A stretch of 64,000 bases of DNA from Sphingorhabdus sp. EL138. GTDB taxonomy: Bacteria > Pseudomonadota > Alphaproteobacteria > Sphingomonadales > Sphingomonadaceae. The stretch lies in NCBI RefSeq assembly GCF_900258045.1, contig NZ_OGVD01000003.1, positions 724,652 to 788,651 of the forward strand, given 5' to 3'. Positions 1 through 9,532 of the stretch are shown here, in pieces. Below the pieces are notes generated by a model. The model saw only the letters and a list, made by a program, of their open reading frames with translations. It did not search any database and was not told the DNA's origin. The number at the start of each line of letters is the position of its first letter. The stretch's first letter is position 1. Made by a program: the position numbers and the translations under genes.

Positions 1-186
1 GCCTCTCATCGTGGTGTAACAGTGGAAGAAGAAGCGCAGACCGGTACAGTGATCAGCGGTGAATTGCTGTCTATGGGAACGAAAATCGCTGATGGCGAAA
101 TGGATGCGAAAGCGGCTACGCTGAAAGCCCGTACCCTGATTGCCGATGCAACAAAGCCGGGCGCCGTCCAAACTGCACAGAAGTAG
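1..186 (+). CDS. Unknown protein, 3' end only
   Basis: An open frame runs in from the left edge and stops with TAG at 184-186, giving a 61-residue C-terminal fragment. It is acidic near its start (EEE around residues 9-11) and rich in Ala, Thr and Lys, with no membrane segment or motif I recognise. The start lies outside the window. Nothing in the fragment points to a function, and the gap of 185 bases to the next start suggests it is not in one transcript with the iron transporter. Confidence 0.45.
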   Translation, partial: ASHRGVTVEEEAQTGTVISGELLSMGTKIADGEMDAKAATLKARTLIADATKPGAVQTAQK

Positions 187-371
187 AAGGATCCGATTAC
201 CAATTGTTGGAACTGCCGACCTTGGGTGAGAAAGATAATAATATGCAGTCTTACAATTTTTTTGCGTAGTAACTGGCTTATACTCTGTTAATGACATCTC
301 GGATGGCGACTGAGCTTAGTCCACTACTGGACCAAACTTGGTTTCAAATCTTATCTTACAAGGAACAACTC
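187..371. other. Leader region of the iron transporter genes
   Basis: This stretch is AT-rich around 230-262, with a run of seven T at 257-263 and a TATACT (279-284) that could be a -10 box. I do not find a -35 element at good spacing. The sequence GATAATAATA near 234-243 is loosely like the AT-rich half of a Fur box, which would fit the iron transporter downstream, but it is not a convincing palindrome. An in-frame ATG at 291 exists; the start at 372 is preferred. Confidence 0.3.
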
Positions 372-1409
372 ATGCGTTTTGGTATCTTCGGCCTCGTCTT
401 AGCAATTCTGGGATTGTCGGCATGTAGCGACGGCACGCCCGGCGGTGCTGGCGCTTCTGACGGAAAGATGCTGGTGGTCTTTTCCTCCCGCCACTATGAT
501 TCGGATTATGCGTTGTATGATGCCTTTGAAGAGGCAACCGGTGTGGAAGTGCGCACGATTGAGGCAGATGGCGACTTGCTCGTGGAACGCTTGAAAGCCG
601 ATGGTGAGCGCAGCCCGGCCGATGTCATTGTAACTGTTGATGCGGGCAGGCTCTGGCGGGCGGAACAGGAGCAGCTATTTGCTCCGCTTTCGTCTGAAAA
701 GCTGGACGCTGCCGTGCCAGCTGGGATGCGACATCCTGATGGACTTTGGTATGGTCTGGCAAAACGCGCACGCGTGCTGGTCTATGCTCCGGACCGGGTC
801 GATGAAACAAAACTGACCGGTTATGAATCGCTCGCGGACCCTGCTTTCAAAGGTAAAGTTTGTGCGCGTTCGTCGGGCAATATCTACAATATCTCGCTGC
901 TGGCGGCGCTAATTGACCGCTGGGGTGAAGAAAAAGCGCAGGATTGGGCGAGCAACGTGGCTGGTAACTTTGCGCGCGATCCTCTGGGCGGCGATACCGA
1001 TCAGATCAAGGCTGTCGCGGCAGGCGAATGCGATATTGCATTGGTCAATCACTATTATTTTGCCCGGCTGATGAACGACGAAAAAGATAAGAATATTGTT
1101 GAAGATTTGGCGGTTTACTGGCCGAATGCTGACGCAGGTGTTCACGTCAACCTGTCTGGTGCGGGTGTTGCAAAAAATGCGCCCAATCCAGAGCTGGCCC
1201 GTCAGTTCATCGAATTTGCGATGACCGAACAGCCACAACGTTTTTTCGCAGAATTGACCAACGAATATCCGGTGGTTCCATCTGTTGAATATAAGAATGC
1301 TGCGCTGGAAAAGCTCGGTGACTTTAAAGAGGATCCGATAGCATTATCCAAACTGGGTGAAAATCAGGCCGAGGCTCAAAAGCTCTTCGATCGGGCTGGC
1401 TGGCCTTGA
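372..1409 (+). CDS. Ferric-iron ABC transporter substrate-binding lipoprotein
   Basis: This is the extracytoplasmic solute receptor of a ferric-iron (FbpA/FutA type) importer that hands Fe3+ to the following permease and ATPase. The ATG at 372 is chosen because AAGGAA lies just upstream and the product then begins with a clean lipoprotein signal ending in the lipobox Leu-Ser-Ala-Cys (Cys18). The 345-residue length fits the family. Adjacent tyrosines at about 228-229, in the context His-Tyr-Tyr-Phe, match the iron-coordinating Tyr pair of FbpA proteins. A further in-frame ATG at 291 would bury the signal peptide behind 27 residues and is rejected. The permease starts 18 bases after the stop. 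A lipidated receptor is less usual for Gram-negative bacteria than a soluble one. Confidence 0.88.
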   Translation: MRFGIFGLVLAILGLSACSDGTPGGAGASDGKMLVVFSSRHYDSDYALYDAFEEATGVEVRTIEADGDLLVERLKADGERSPADVIVTVDAGRLWRAEQEQLFAPLSSEKLDAAVPAGMRHPDGLWYGLAKRARVLVYAPDRVDETKLTGYESLADPAFKGKVCARSSGNIYNISLLAALIDRWGEEKAQDWASNVAGNFARDPLGGDTDQIKAVAAGECDIALVNHYYFARLMNDEKDKNIVEDLAVYWPNADAGVHVNLSGAGVAKNAPNPELARQFIEFAMTEQPQRFFAELTNEYPVVPSVEYKNAALEKLGDFKEDPIALSKLGENQAEAQKLFDRAGWP

Positions 1410-1427
1410 TCTTAGCTCACGGATGAT

Positions 1428-3038
1428 ATGGGGCAATATATAGACAGAATTTGGCGTGGGATCAGTCCTGCGCCAATAGGGGTACTCGCTGCCCTGATAT
1501 GTACGCTTCCCGTCATCGCCCTTATCCCTTTGGGTTTGTCCGGCGGTGGCACGCATATGGCACATCTGTTTGATACACAGCTTTCTACATATGTCCGCCA
1601 CTCGGCCGCTCTTCTCGTCATTACTGTTTCAGGCACCCTGCTGTTGGGAGTGCCGACAGCCTGGCTGACGTCGCGGTACAATTTCCCGGGCAGGCGATTA
1701 TTTGTCGTTGCGTTGCCCCTTTCATTGGCAATGCCAAGTTATGTTTCCGGCTATGCCTGGATGTCGATGACCGCTGTTGGTGGGCCGGTTCATGGTGTGA
1801 CGGCTGGCTTTATACCCACTATCAGCGGGGTTTTCGGGGCCGGTTTTGTGTTCTCAATATCTTTCTATCCCTATGTTTATCTGCTCGCACGGCAGGCTTT
1901 TGAGAATAGTGGTACCAGCAGTTTTGAGGCTGCGCGGACATTGGGGTCGAGCCCGTTGAAAGCCTTTTTCAAGGTCTCCCTGCCTCTCGCCCGCCCCGCG
2001 ATCATGGCTGGAACCGCATTGGTCGCGATGGAAACCCTTGCTGATTATGGCACGGTCGATTTCCTGGGTACTCCAACCTTTACCGTCGGTATTTTGCGCT
2101 CGTGGATTTCTTTTGGCGATCCACAGGCTGCGGCCCGTCTGGCTCTGATCTTGTTGCTGGTGACACTAGTGATTTTCGGCGGTGAACGATTGGCCCGGCG
2201 CGGTACCCGTGTGGCGGAGGCTGGCGGCCGCAACAAACCTCAGCACCGCGTCCAACTGTCGCCACGCGCTGCGGTGATTGCAGTCTTGTCTTGTGCAGTG
2301 CCGGTATTTTTTGGCCTGATAGCGCCCGGCCTGCATCTCTTGTCGCTAGCGCTGGAGACTCAACCCGTCCGTTCTCCTGCTGATGCCTTTTGGGGCACTA
2401 TAATGGTGGCGTCTCTATCCGCAGGCATTGCTGCTATTCTTGGTCTAGGAGCGGCCTACGCGGCGCGTACAGGCGGTTGGTTTGCAAATGCTTCGGTTCG
2501 CGCGGCCCACACGGGCTATGCTGTTCCTGGCGCGGTTGCAGCGCTTGGTGTCATCGCACTGCTCGCTGCGTCACAGAATTTGCTCGATACGGTTTCGGGC
2601 TCGGCGGCACCGATGATCGCGGGCGGAGGGTTGGTTGCCTTGCTGTTCGCTTATCAGGCACGGTTTGCAGCGGCCGCTATCGGTCCGTGCGAAAGCGCAT
2701 TGGTTCGTATCACACCGTCAATGGATCAAGCGGCCCGGTCACTGGGAGCGAGCCCATGGACGGTGATCGGCCGCATTCATTTTCCGCTGGCCTTCAGCGG
2801 TATTGCCACAGCGGCTTTGTTGGTGTTTGTGGAAGTAATGAAAGAGCTTCCTGCCACAATGATTTTGCGTCCGCTGGATTTTGAAACGCTGGCTGTCAGC
2901 GCACATCACTATGCTTCGGACGAGCGATTGTCCCAGGCGGCTCTGCCATCGCTGATGCTTGTTGCTATCGGTCTGCCGATCATGATGACCGTCAGCTGGC
3001 TGGTATCGCGCCGCCAAACCGAAAGTGCCGGGACATGA
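1428..3038 (+). CDS. Ferric-iron ABC transporter permease (FbpB type)
   Basis: Integral inner-membrane permease of the iron importer, 536 residues. It has the duplicated layout of FbpB/AfuB proteins: two halves with about six membrane spans each, and in each half an EAA-type loop for docking the ATPase (around EAARTLGSSPLKAFFKVSLP in the first half and DQAARSLGASPWTVIGRIHFP in the second). The start ATG at 1428 is the first after the receptor gene. The 3' end overlaps the ATPase start by four bases (ATGA), so the two are translationally coupled. Iron is inferred from the FbpA-like receptor; thiamine or phosphonate permeases have the same fold. Confidence 0.88.
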   Translation: MGQYIDRIWRGISPAPIGVLAALICTLPVIALIPLGLSGGGTHMAHLFDTQLSTYVRHSAALLVITVSGTLLLGVPTAWLTSRYNFPGRRLFVVALPLSLAMPSYVSGYAWMSMTAVGGPVHGVTAGFIPTISGVFGAGFVFSISFYPYVYLLARQAFENSGTSSFEAARTLGSSPLKAFFKVSLPLARPAIMAGTALVAMETLADYGTVDFLGTPTFTVGILRSWISFGDPQAAARLALILLLVTLVIFGGERLARRGTRVAEAGGRNKPQHRVQLSPRAAVIAVLSCAVPVFFGLIAPGLHLLSLALETQPVRSPADAFWGTIMVASLSAGIAAILGLGAAYAARTGGWFANASVRAAHTGYAVPGAVAALGVIALLAASQNLLDTVSGSAAPMIAGGGLVALLFAYQARFAAAAIGPCESALVRITPSMDQAARSLGASPWTVIGRIHFPLAFSGIATAALLVFVEVMKELPATMILRPLDFETLAVSAHHYASDERLSQAALPSLMLVAIGLPIMMTVSWLVSRRQTESAGT

Positions 3039-4069
3039 CGGATATTGTGATGGCCGGTCAGGGACTGGTGAAATCCCATAGAGGACGACGCGTACTCGAC
3101 AAAGTCGATATAGAATTGAAGCAGGGATGTATTACCGCAATTCTTGGCCCGTCAGGAGCCGGGAAATCGACTTTGCTGCGAGTGATGGCGGGTCTTGAGG
3201 ATGTTGATTCAGGACAAGTTGCAGGATCGGGAAGACGTCTGACTGACGGCCACGTGATTGTTCCGCCGGAAAAACGCAGCGTTGGCCTAGTATTCCAGGA
3301 CTTTTCGCTTTTTCCACATCTTACGGCCCTGGATAACGTCATGTTCGGTTTGCGGTCGGGCTCCGCTTCTTTGCGCCGGGGAACTGCTATGGCCCAGCTT
3401 GCGGCGGTGCAAATGGATGACAAGGCAGGGGCCTATCCGCACACGTTGTCTGGCGGAGAACAACAACGTGTTGCTCTTGCCCGCGCTTTGGCACCGGAGC
3501 CGGAAATTGTCCTGCTGGATGAAGCCTTTTCCGGGCTTGATGCGCGTTTGCGGTCGGAACTGCGGGATATGGCGGTGCACGAACTGAAGAAATCCGGCGC
3601 CGCTGTCCTTGTCGTGACGCATGATGCGGAAGAAGCGCTCTTCATGGCCGATGAACTGGTTCTGATGGTTGACGGTGTGATTGTTCAGTCCGGGGCACCT
3701 TCGGAAGTATATCTGCGGCCTGTGTCATTATCTGCGGCTCGTTTGCTCGGAGATGTGAATATCTGGACTGGCCCTGTGTCCGATGGCGTTTTGCACAGTC
3801 CTTTTGGGACGGTGAACGCCGATCACTTCGGCAATGCTCCTGAAGCGACTTTGTTGGTGCGGCCAGAGGGTGTGATCCTGGATAGCAAGGTTCCTGACGG
3901 CCGATTTGCCGTGACGGAAACCCATTCCCTCGGCGCAACGACTGCCATTGGGGTTCAGGCCCCTTCTGGAGAGACCTGGCAGGCAAGAGTGCCCACTGCA
4001 TCAGGAATAAAGGCGGGAGATATGGTAAGTATCGAATTGGATCCATCTCTTACCAGCATAGTGCCATGA
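3035..4069 (+). CDS. Ferric-iron ABC transporter ATP-binding protein (FbpC type)
   Basis: ATPase that powers the preceding permease. The 344 residues show a Walker A motif (GPSGAGKST, 38-46), a Q-loop (VFQD, near 86), the signature LSGGEQQ (138-144), Walker B with LLDE (about 160-163), and a switch His in VVTHD. After about residue 240 there is a TOBE-like C-terminal domain as in FbpC/PotA proteins. It starts inside the stop of the permease gene (ATGA overlap) and is the last gene of the operon. It faces putP, with 33 bases between the convergent stops and no strong hairpin there. Confidence 0.88.
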   Translation: MTDIVMAGQGLVKSHRGRRVLDKVDIELKQGCITAILGPSGAGKSTLLRVMAGLEDVDSGQVAGSGRRLTDGHVIVPPEKRSVGLVFQDFSLFPHLTALDNVMFGLRSGSASLRRGTAMAQLAAVQMDDKAGAYPHTLSGGEQQRVALARALAPEPEIVLLDEAFSGLDARLRSELRDMAVHELKKSGAAVLVVTHDAEEALFMADELVLMVDGVIVQSGAPSEVYLRPVSLSAARLLGDVNIWTGPVSDGVLHSPFGTVNADHFGNAPEATLLVRPEGVILDSKVPDGRFAVTETHSLGATTAIGVQAPSGETWQARVPTASGIKAGDMVSIELDPSLTSIVP

Positions 4070-4102
4070 CGATGGTGTGGAACTGATATCAGCGGCAAAT
4101 GG

Positions 4103-5605
4103 TCACTTCTGTGATTTCATTGCGCCGGTCATCTCAAGAAACAGATCGCCGACTGCCGGATTTTGTTTCCGTCCCATCAGACTGACAATCACCGAGGCAA
4201 GCATTCCCAGAATGAACCCGGGGACAATTTCGTAAATCCAGTCGGACAGGGAGCCACCAGCAATGGTCAAAGGCGCGTATAGCCAGAACAATACGGTGCC
4301 CGCGCCGATCACCATTCCGGCAAGTGCGCCATCGCGCGTTAGCCCAATCCAGTATAAACTCAATAATATGATCGGGCCAAACGCTGCTCCAAATCCGGCC
4401 CAGGCATTACTGACCAGAGAAAGCACGTTGCTGTCACGGTCAAAGGCCAACCCGATCGCCACAAGAGAAACAGCCAGAACCGAAAGCCGACCGATAAGTA
4501 CCAATTCTTTTTGGGATGCGGACTTACGGATGAATATCTTGTAGAAATCCTCGGTCAACGAGCTGGAGGAGACCAGCAATTGTGAAGAGATGGTGCTCAT
4601 GATTGCCGCCAGGATAGCAGCCAAAAGAAAGCCGGAGATAAGCGGGTGGAAAAGAACCTGGGAGAGCAGAATGAAAATTGTTTCCGGATCATCAAGAGTC
4701 AGACCTTCAGACGTGACGTAGGCCAACCCGAAAAGGCCGACAAGGACCGCGCCGATGACGGTAACAACCATCCAGGTCATGCCTATCCATCTGGCCACGG
4801 CAATGTCTTTGAGGGATCGGATCGCCATGAAGCGAACAATGATGTGAGGCTGCCCGAAATATCCTAAGCCCCAAGCCAGACTTGATATGATACCCAATAT
4901 TGTAGCACCCTCGAACCAGGTCAAAGCGTCTGTGTTGACGGAATTTATCGCTACCTCAGTCGGACCCCAGCCCCCCAATACCTGCAGGGTGACAACCGGT
5001 ACTATGACCAGTGCCAAAAACATGATGCAACCTTGCACAAAATCGGTCAGGCTGACGGCAAGAAACCCGCCGAAAAGCGTGTAGGCGATGACCACGCCAG
5101 CGGTAATGAAAAGCCCCAGCTCGTAATCAAGTTCAAATGAGGCCTCGAACAGCTTGCCGCCAGCGACAATCCCGGCCGATGTATAGAGCGTGAAAAATAT
5201 GATTATGACCAAGGAGGAAATGATACGCAGCGCACGGGACTTGTCCTGAAATCGTTTCTCAAAATAGTCCGGTATGGTGATCGCGTCATCAGCCATTTCG
5301 GTAAATACCCGCAACCGTGGTGCGACCAGCAGGTAGTTTAGATATGCCCCGATGATCAGGCCGACGGCGATCCATGCGGCACTGAGCCCGGACAGATAGA
5401 TAGCCCCGGGCAGGCCCATCAACATCCAGCCGCTCATATCCGATGCACCCGCCGAAAGTGCACCGACGGCTGGATGCAAATTGCGCCCTCCAAGCATATA
5501 TTCAGAAACGTTGCTGGTCGACTTGCGCCAGGCATAAAGCCCGATAGCCATCATCAGGACGAAATAGGCTGCGAGCGAAATCATCTCTCCGAAATTCATC
5601 TGCAT
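4103..5605 (-). CDS. putP: Sodium/proline symporter
   Basis: A 500-residue sodium:solute symporter (SSSF family) with about 13 membrane spans. The N-terminal part has the PutP hallmarks: the stretch with LGGRNL, then ALSAGASDMSGWMLMGLPGA around residues 49-68, where sodium and proline contacts lie in E. coli PutP. It should import L-proline with Na+, feeding PutA, which is upstream on the same strand. Two starts compete: ATG at 5605 and ATG at 5599. The GGCGGGG just upstream is better spaced for 5599, so the true protein may be two residues shorter. The stop converges on the iron operon. Confidence 0.93.
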   Translation of the reverse strand: MQMNFGEMISLAAYFVLMMAIGLYAWRKSTSNVSEYMLGGRNLHPAVGALSAGASDMSGWMLMGLPGAIYLSGLSAAWIAVGLIIGAYLNYLLVAPRLRVFTEMADDAITIPDYFEKRFQDKSRALRIISSLVIIIFFTLYTSAGIVAGGKLFEASFELDYELGLFITAGVVIAYTLFGGFLAVSLTDFVQGCIMFLALVIVPVVTLQVLGGWGPTEVAINSVNTDALTWFEGATILGIISSLAWGLGYFGQPHIIVRFMAIRSLKDIAVARWIGMTWMVVTVIGAVLVGLFGLAYVTSEGLTLDDPETIFILLSQVLFHPLISGFLLAAILAAIMSTISSQLLVSSSSLTEDFYKIFIRKSASQKELVLIGRLSVLAVSLVAIGLAFDRDSNVLSLVSNAWAGFGAAFGPIILLSLYWIGLTRDGALAGMVIGAGTVLFWLYAPLTIAGGSLSDWIYEIVPGFILGMLASVIVSLMGRKQNPAVGDLFLEMTGAMKSQK

Positions 5606-5723
5606 CCCCGCCTGTTCTGTGACCCCAGAAATCCACTACGCGTTTGCCCGTCTCTATGCACGAAATATCTGCCAGATATCTGAAGGGGTTCCAGCGCAAT
5701 AACTATCGATCGAAGAAGACTGG

Positions 5724-8700
5724 CTACGCAAGCAGCGACACATTCCCGCCTGCGGCCGTTGTATCAATACAGACGTGCCGCTCAACGAGACAACGACTGG
5801 CAAAATCTTGTTCGGTGATGAGCGGAATCAAGGGACCGTCACGATGGGCCAGTGCCTTGCGGATATCCCGAATATCTTCTGCTTCACTCCAGCATACGAC
5901 TGCATCTACTCCGGATAGCTGGGTAAGATGTTCGCGGCTCAAAAATCCGTCCAGCGCATTTTCTCCTGTCGCTTCGGGGGCAACAATCAACGCTTCACAC
6001 CCTTGTTCGCGCGCCGTTTTTGCCTGCGCTTGCGCATCCGCTGATGACGGACCCATGCACAATATCGTTCCGCGGGCATAGGTGAACAATTCGTTGGATT
6101 CCCCGGTGGGTCCGGGCATCACTCCATGGTCACGCGGTCGGGGATCGACAGATGGCAGATTGTTGATGGCCGCCTGAACAGTTTCCAGCGCCAGAGCTTT
6201 TCCTGTAACGATCGAGTTTCTCGCGCTGTTGCTTCTGAAAAAGCGCGGCAAATAATGTGGTCCTCCGGCCTTTGGCCCTGTGCCTGACAGGCCTTCTCCA
6301 CCAAATGGCTGGGAACCGACGACAGCGCCCACCTGATTGCGGTTAACATAGATATTGCCAACTTTCATCGCTGAACTCAGTTTGTCGATTCGCCGTTCGA
6401 TCCGGGTCTGAAGGCCGAAGGTCAATCCGTAACCGCGATTATTGATATCGCTGACAACGTTTTCCAGGTCCTCGTTTTCAAATGTCGCGACATGCAAAAC
6501 CGGGCCAAATATCTCTTCGTCAAGATCATCGACGCCATTTATCCTGATCACTGCCGGACCCACAAAATAGCCATCTTCAGGACAGCCCAATTGCTTCACC
6601 AGTCTGCCTTCCTCTTTTGCGCGCTTTACATGAGCTGTGATTTTCTTGCGAGCCGCCTCGTCAATTACGGGCCCGATATCCGTGGACAGCCACCACGGAT
6701 TTTCCAGTTCCAGTGCATCCATTGCACCGTTCAGCATTTTCAGAAACGGCGTGGCGATATCCTTGTGCAGATATAAAACCCGCAAGGCCGAGCACCGTTG
6801 CCCGGCTGACTGAAATGCTGATGTGATGATGTCGCGTACCGATTGTTCCGGTAACGCCGTGGAATCCACAATCATGCAATTGAGGCCGCCGGTCTCTGCG
6901 ATCAAAAGGGCATCAGCTTCCCCATTTTTAGAGAGATTCCGGTTGATGGTCTGCGCCGTTGCGGTTGAGCCGGTAAAGCATACGCCCTGAATGCGTTTGT
7001 CACCGCTAATGGCCGCACCCACTGTCGCCCCCGCACCCGGTAGCAATTGCAGGGACGCAAGAGGCACCCCTGCTTCGTGCAGCAGATTGGTAGCCAGAGC
7101 AGCAATCAAAGGCGTTTGATCTGCCGGTTTTGCTAGTACAGCGTTGCCAGCCGCCAGCGCCGCAGCAATCTGTCCCGTGAAAATGGCCAGCGGGAAGTTC
7201 CAGGGAGAAATGCAACTGATAATTCCGCGCGGTTCTTTTTCCGGCACCTGTTCGGCCTCCTTGGCATAGTAGCGCAGAAAATCGACCGCTTCGCGCAACT
7301 CGGCAATCGTATCAAACTGGGTTTTGCCAGCCTCTCTTGCCAGCAATGCGAAAATCTCTCCATGATGCTGTTCAAAAAGATCAGCTGCCCTTCGCAAGAC
7401 GGCAGCGCGTTCACTGACCGGTGCATCCCAGATATGCGCATCTTCTATAGCGTTGGTGGCTTGCGACACATCCGCTTCAATTACTTCTCCCACCTCGTTT
7501 TCGCGCAAGGCGGGATTGAATATCTTGCGTGTTGTATCGCCGGTGACAGGTCGGACGGTGATCGGCGCGGCTCGCCAGAGTTTTTCGGCAAATGGAGCGC
7601 GCTCAGACACATATTCGTTCATGTCCATACGATTGGCCAGATCCCAACCGCGGGAATTGACACGACCTGGTTGATATAAGTCCGAAGGTTTGACGATCTT
7701 TGACAGATTTTGTTGCTGATCAGTTGCCAGAGTCTCGAAAGGATCGGTGGCAATCATTTCAGCGGGAACGGCGTGATTGGCCAGTTGATTGACAAAGGAC
7801 GAGTTTGCACCGTTTTCCAGCAAGCGCCGAACCAGATAAGCTAGCAATTCGCGGTGCTTTCCTACCGGAGCATAAATCCGTGACCGGACCTTTTCGTTAC
7901 GCAGCAATGCAGCATGTAATGTTTCACCCATGCCATGCAGCCTTTGAAATTCGTAGTCTTTGCTATTGCCGGCCATCTCAAGAATGGCCGCGACGCTGTG
8001 TGCGTTATGCGTGGCAAACTGCGGGTAAATACGATCGGTCATTTTTAAAAGCTGCGCCGCGCAGCAGATATAGCTGATATCCGTTGCTGACTTGGTGGTG
8101 AATACAGGAAAATCGGGCACGCCGTCCATTTGTGCGCGCTTAATCTCGCTGTCCCAATAGGCGCCTTTAACCAACCGGACCATGATCTTCCTGTCGAGCT
8201 GCGTCGCAAGTGTGTAAAGCCAATCAAGGACAAAGCTGGCCCGCTTGCCAAACGCCTGCACCACAACGCCAAAGCCATCCCACCCGGCGAGACGTGGATC
8301 GCTTAGCACCATTTCAATCATATCTATGGACAGGCCAAGCCGGTAAGCCTCTTCGGCATCAATATTTAAACCAACATTGGCGTCGCGTGCTGTGCGCGCG
8401 AGCTCGCCTACCCGCTCCGCAAGAGCGGGAACTGCTTTTGCCTGCTGACTCATCTCGTAGCGAGGGTAAAGGGCGGATAACTTGATCGAAAGGCCGGGGT
8501 TTTGACGCAGATCGTCGGAATGCGAGACGCGAGCTATTTCTTCTATCGCGTCAGAATAGGCCTTGAAATAACGATCCGCATCATCTTGTGTGATCGCAGC
8601 CTCACCGAGCATATCGTAGGAATAGGTTGCTCCCTTGGCCTTCCATTTTTCAGCCCGCTTCAATGCCAGTGTCATGTCTTCGCCGAGTACAAATTGATTG

Positions 8701-9203
8701 CCGAGCTCTTTCATGGCCTGGCGGACGGCAACCCGGATCACGGGCTCGCCCAACCGCTTAATTGCGCCTCTTAGAGCCTCGAGCGGTCCTCGGCTTTCCG
8801 GTTCCTGTATTACACTACGTGTCATCGTGAGTGCGTAAGTTGATGCATTGACCAGCGCGCTGTCTGACTGACCGATATGGTCTCGCCAGTTGGAGGGACC
8901 GATCTTGTCCTCAATCAGGTCATCAATCGTCTCGTTATCTGGAACACGCAACAGGGCTTCCGCTAATGTCATAAGCGCGAGACCTTCATCTGAGGAAAGG
9001 CCATATTCGCCCAGAAAGCTCTCAGTCAGTGTCGGTCCTGATGCGCGTCTGACCTCCTGAACGACTTGTATAGCCCGTTCCCGAATTCGGATGCGCGTGT
9101 TTTCATCAGGACCGAATGTTGATGTGAGATATTCCAGAATTTCCGCTTCGTCAGCGCGATGATGGGCACGAATTTTTTCACGGTGATCAAGCAGAATATT
9201 CAT
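5724..9203 (-). CDS. putA: Bifunctional proline dehydrogenase / glutamate semialdehyde dehydrogenase
   Basis: PutA oxidises proline to P5C with FAD and then glutamate semialdehyde to glutamate with NAD+. The 1159 residues hold an N-terminal PRODH domain (to about residue 480; the family motif with RLVKGAYWDSEIKRA is visible) and an aldehyde dehydrogenase domain with GFTGS-like and AETGG segments and the catalytic Cys in SAGQRCSALR. A C-terminal extension of over 120 residues resembles the ALDH-like C-terminal domain of long PutA proteins. There is no N-terminal ribbon-helix-helix domain, so it should not repress itself. GAGGA lies 11 bases before the ATG. putP follows 118 bases downstream on the same strand, making a proline-use unit. 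Confidence 0.95.
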   Translation of the reverse strand: MNILLDHREKIRAHHRADEAEILEYLTSTFGPDENTRIRIRERAIQVVQEVRRASGPTLTESFLGEYGLSSDEGLALMTLAEALLRVPDNETIDDLIEDKIGPSNWRDHIGQSDSALVNASTYALTMTRSVIQEPESRGPLEALRGAIKRLGEPVIRVAVRQAMKELGNQFVLGEDMTLALKRAEKWKAKGATYSYDMLGEAAITQDDADRYFKAYSDAIEEIARVSHSDDLRQNPGLSIKLSALYPRYEMSQQAKAVPALAERVGELARTARDANVGLNIDAEEAYRLGLSIDMIEMVLSDPRLAGWDGFGVVVQAFGKRASFVLDWLYTLATQLDRKIMVRLVKGAYWDSEIKRAQMDGVPDFPVFTTKSATDISYICCAAQLLKMTDRIYPQFATHNAHSVAAILEMAGNSKDYEFQRLHGMGETLHAALLRNEKVRSRIYAPVGKHRELLAYLVRRLLENGANSSFVNQLANHAVPAEMIATDPFETLATDQQQNLSKIVKPSDLYQPGRVNSRGWDLANRMDMNEYVSERAPFAEKLWRAAPITVRPVTGDTTRKIFNPALRENEVGEVIEADVSQATNAIEDAHIWDAPVSERAAVLRRAADLFEQHHGEIFALLAREAGKTQFDTIAELREAVDFLRYYAKEAEQVPEKEPRGIISCISPWNFPLAIFTGQIAAALAAGNAVLAKPADQTPLIAALATNLLHEAGVPLASLQLLPGAGATVGAAISGDKRIQGVCFTGSTATAQTINRNLSKNGEADALLIAETGGLNCMIVDSTALPEQSVRDIITSAFQSAGQRCSALRVLYLHKDIATPFLKMLNGAMDALELENPWWLSTDIGPVIDEAARKKITAHVKRAKEEGRLVKQLGCPEDGYFVGPAVIRINGVDDLDEEIFGPVLHVATFENEDLENVVSDINNRGYGLTFGLQTRIERRIDKLSSAMKVGNIYVNRNQVGAVVGSQPFGGEGLSGTGPKAGGPHYLPRFFRSNSARNSIVTGKALALETVQAAINNLPSVDPRPRDHGVMPGPTGESNELFTYARGTILCMGPSSADAQAQAKTAREQGCEALIVAPEATGENALDGFLSREHLTQLSGVDAVVCWSEAEDIRDIRKALAHRDGPLIPLITEQDFASRCLVERHVCIDTTAAGGNVSLLA

Positions 9204-9532
9204 GGTTTATCAGTGTCCTCGGAAACTAATGGATGAACTCTCGGGGCTGTGCATTCGAATGTAGAAATGGTGAAGGTTTTTGCCTGATATTCTGATTCGA
9301 TAATATCGCTTTGCCTTCAATTTTCCGGGGTATCGCAATTTGGGCTTTGAACACAAGCTTTGTGAAATTGTGCTGTCGATTTGGAGTGAGGCGAGCGTTG
9401 CATAAACCGTAAACCGTCCCTTGTGTGATACCCTAGCGGCGCTAATACTCTACCATTGCGACCGCCCAGCGATTTTGGTTCCGGAAAGCAGATATTTGCG
9501 AAATCTCACTATTATGTTCCCCAAGTCATTTA
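9204..9532. other. Divergent intergenic region between putA and the HxlR regulator
   Basis: This 329-base gap must hold the putA promoter on minus and the regulator promoter on plus. I see a short direct repeat (AAACCGT twice near 9404-9416) and AT-rich stretches (9290-9310, 9480-9530), but no clear operator, riboswitch or small gene. Confidence 0.3.

Noticed and set aside
230..250. Fur box before the iron transporter
   Set aside because: Only an AT-rich GATAATAAT half is seen; the needed palindrome is not present, so it is not listed as a site.
1412..1681. Minus-strand frames of 85-90 codons over the iron permease start
   Set aside because: They are antisense to a clear membrane-protein gene and show no motif or ribosome site.
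4070..4102. Terminator between the convergent iron and proline genes
   Set aside because: Only the short TGATATCA palindrome is present and no U-run; no support for a real terminator.
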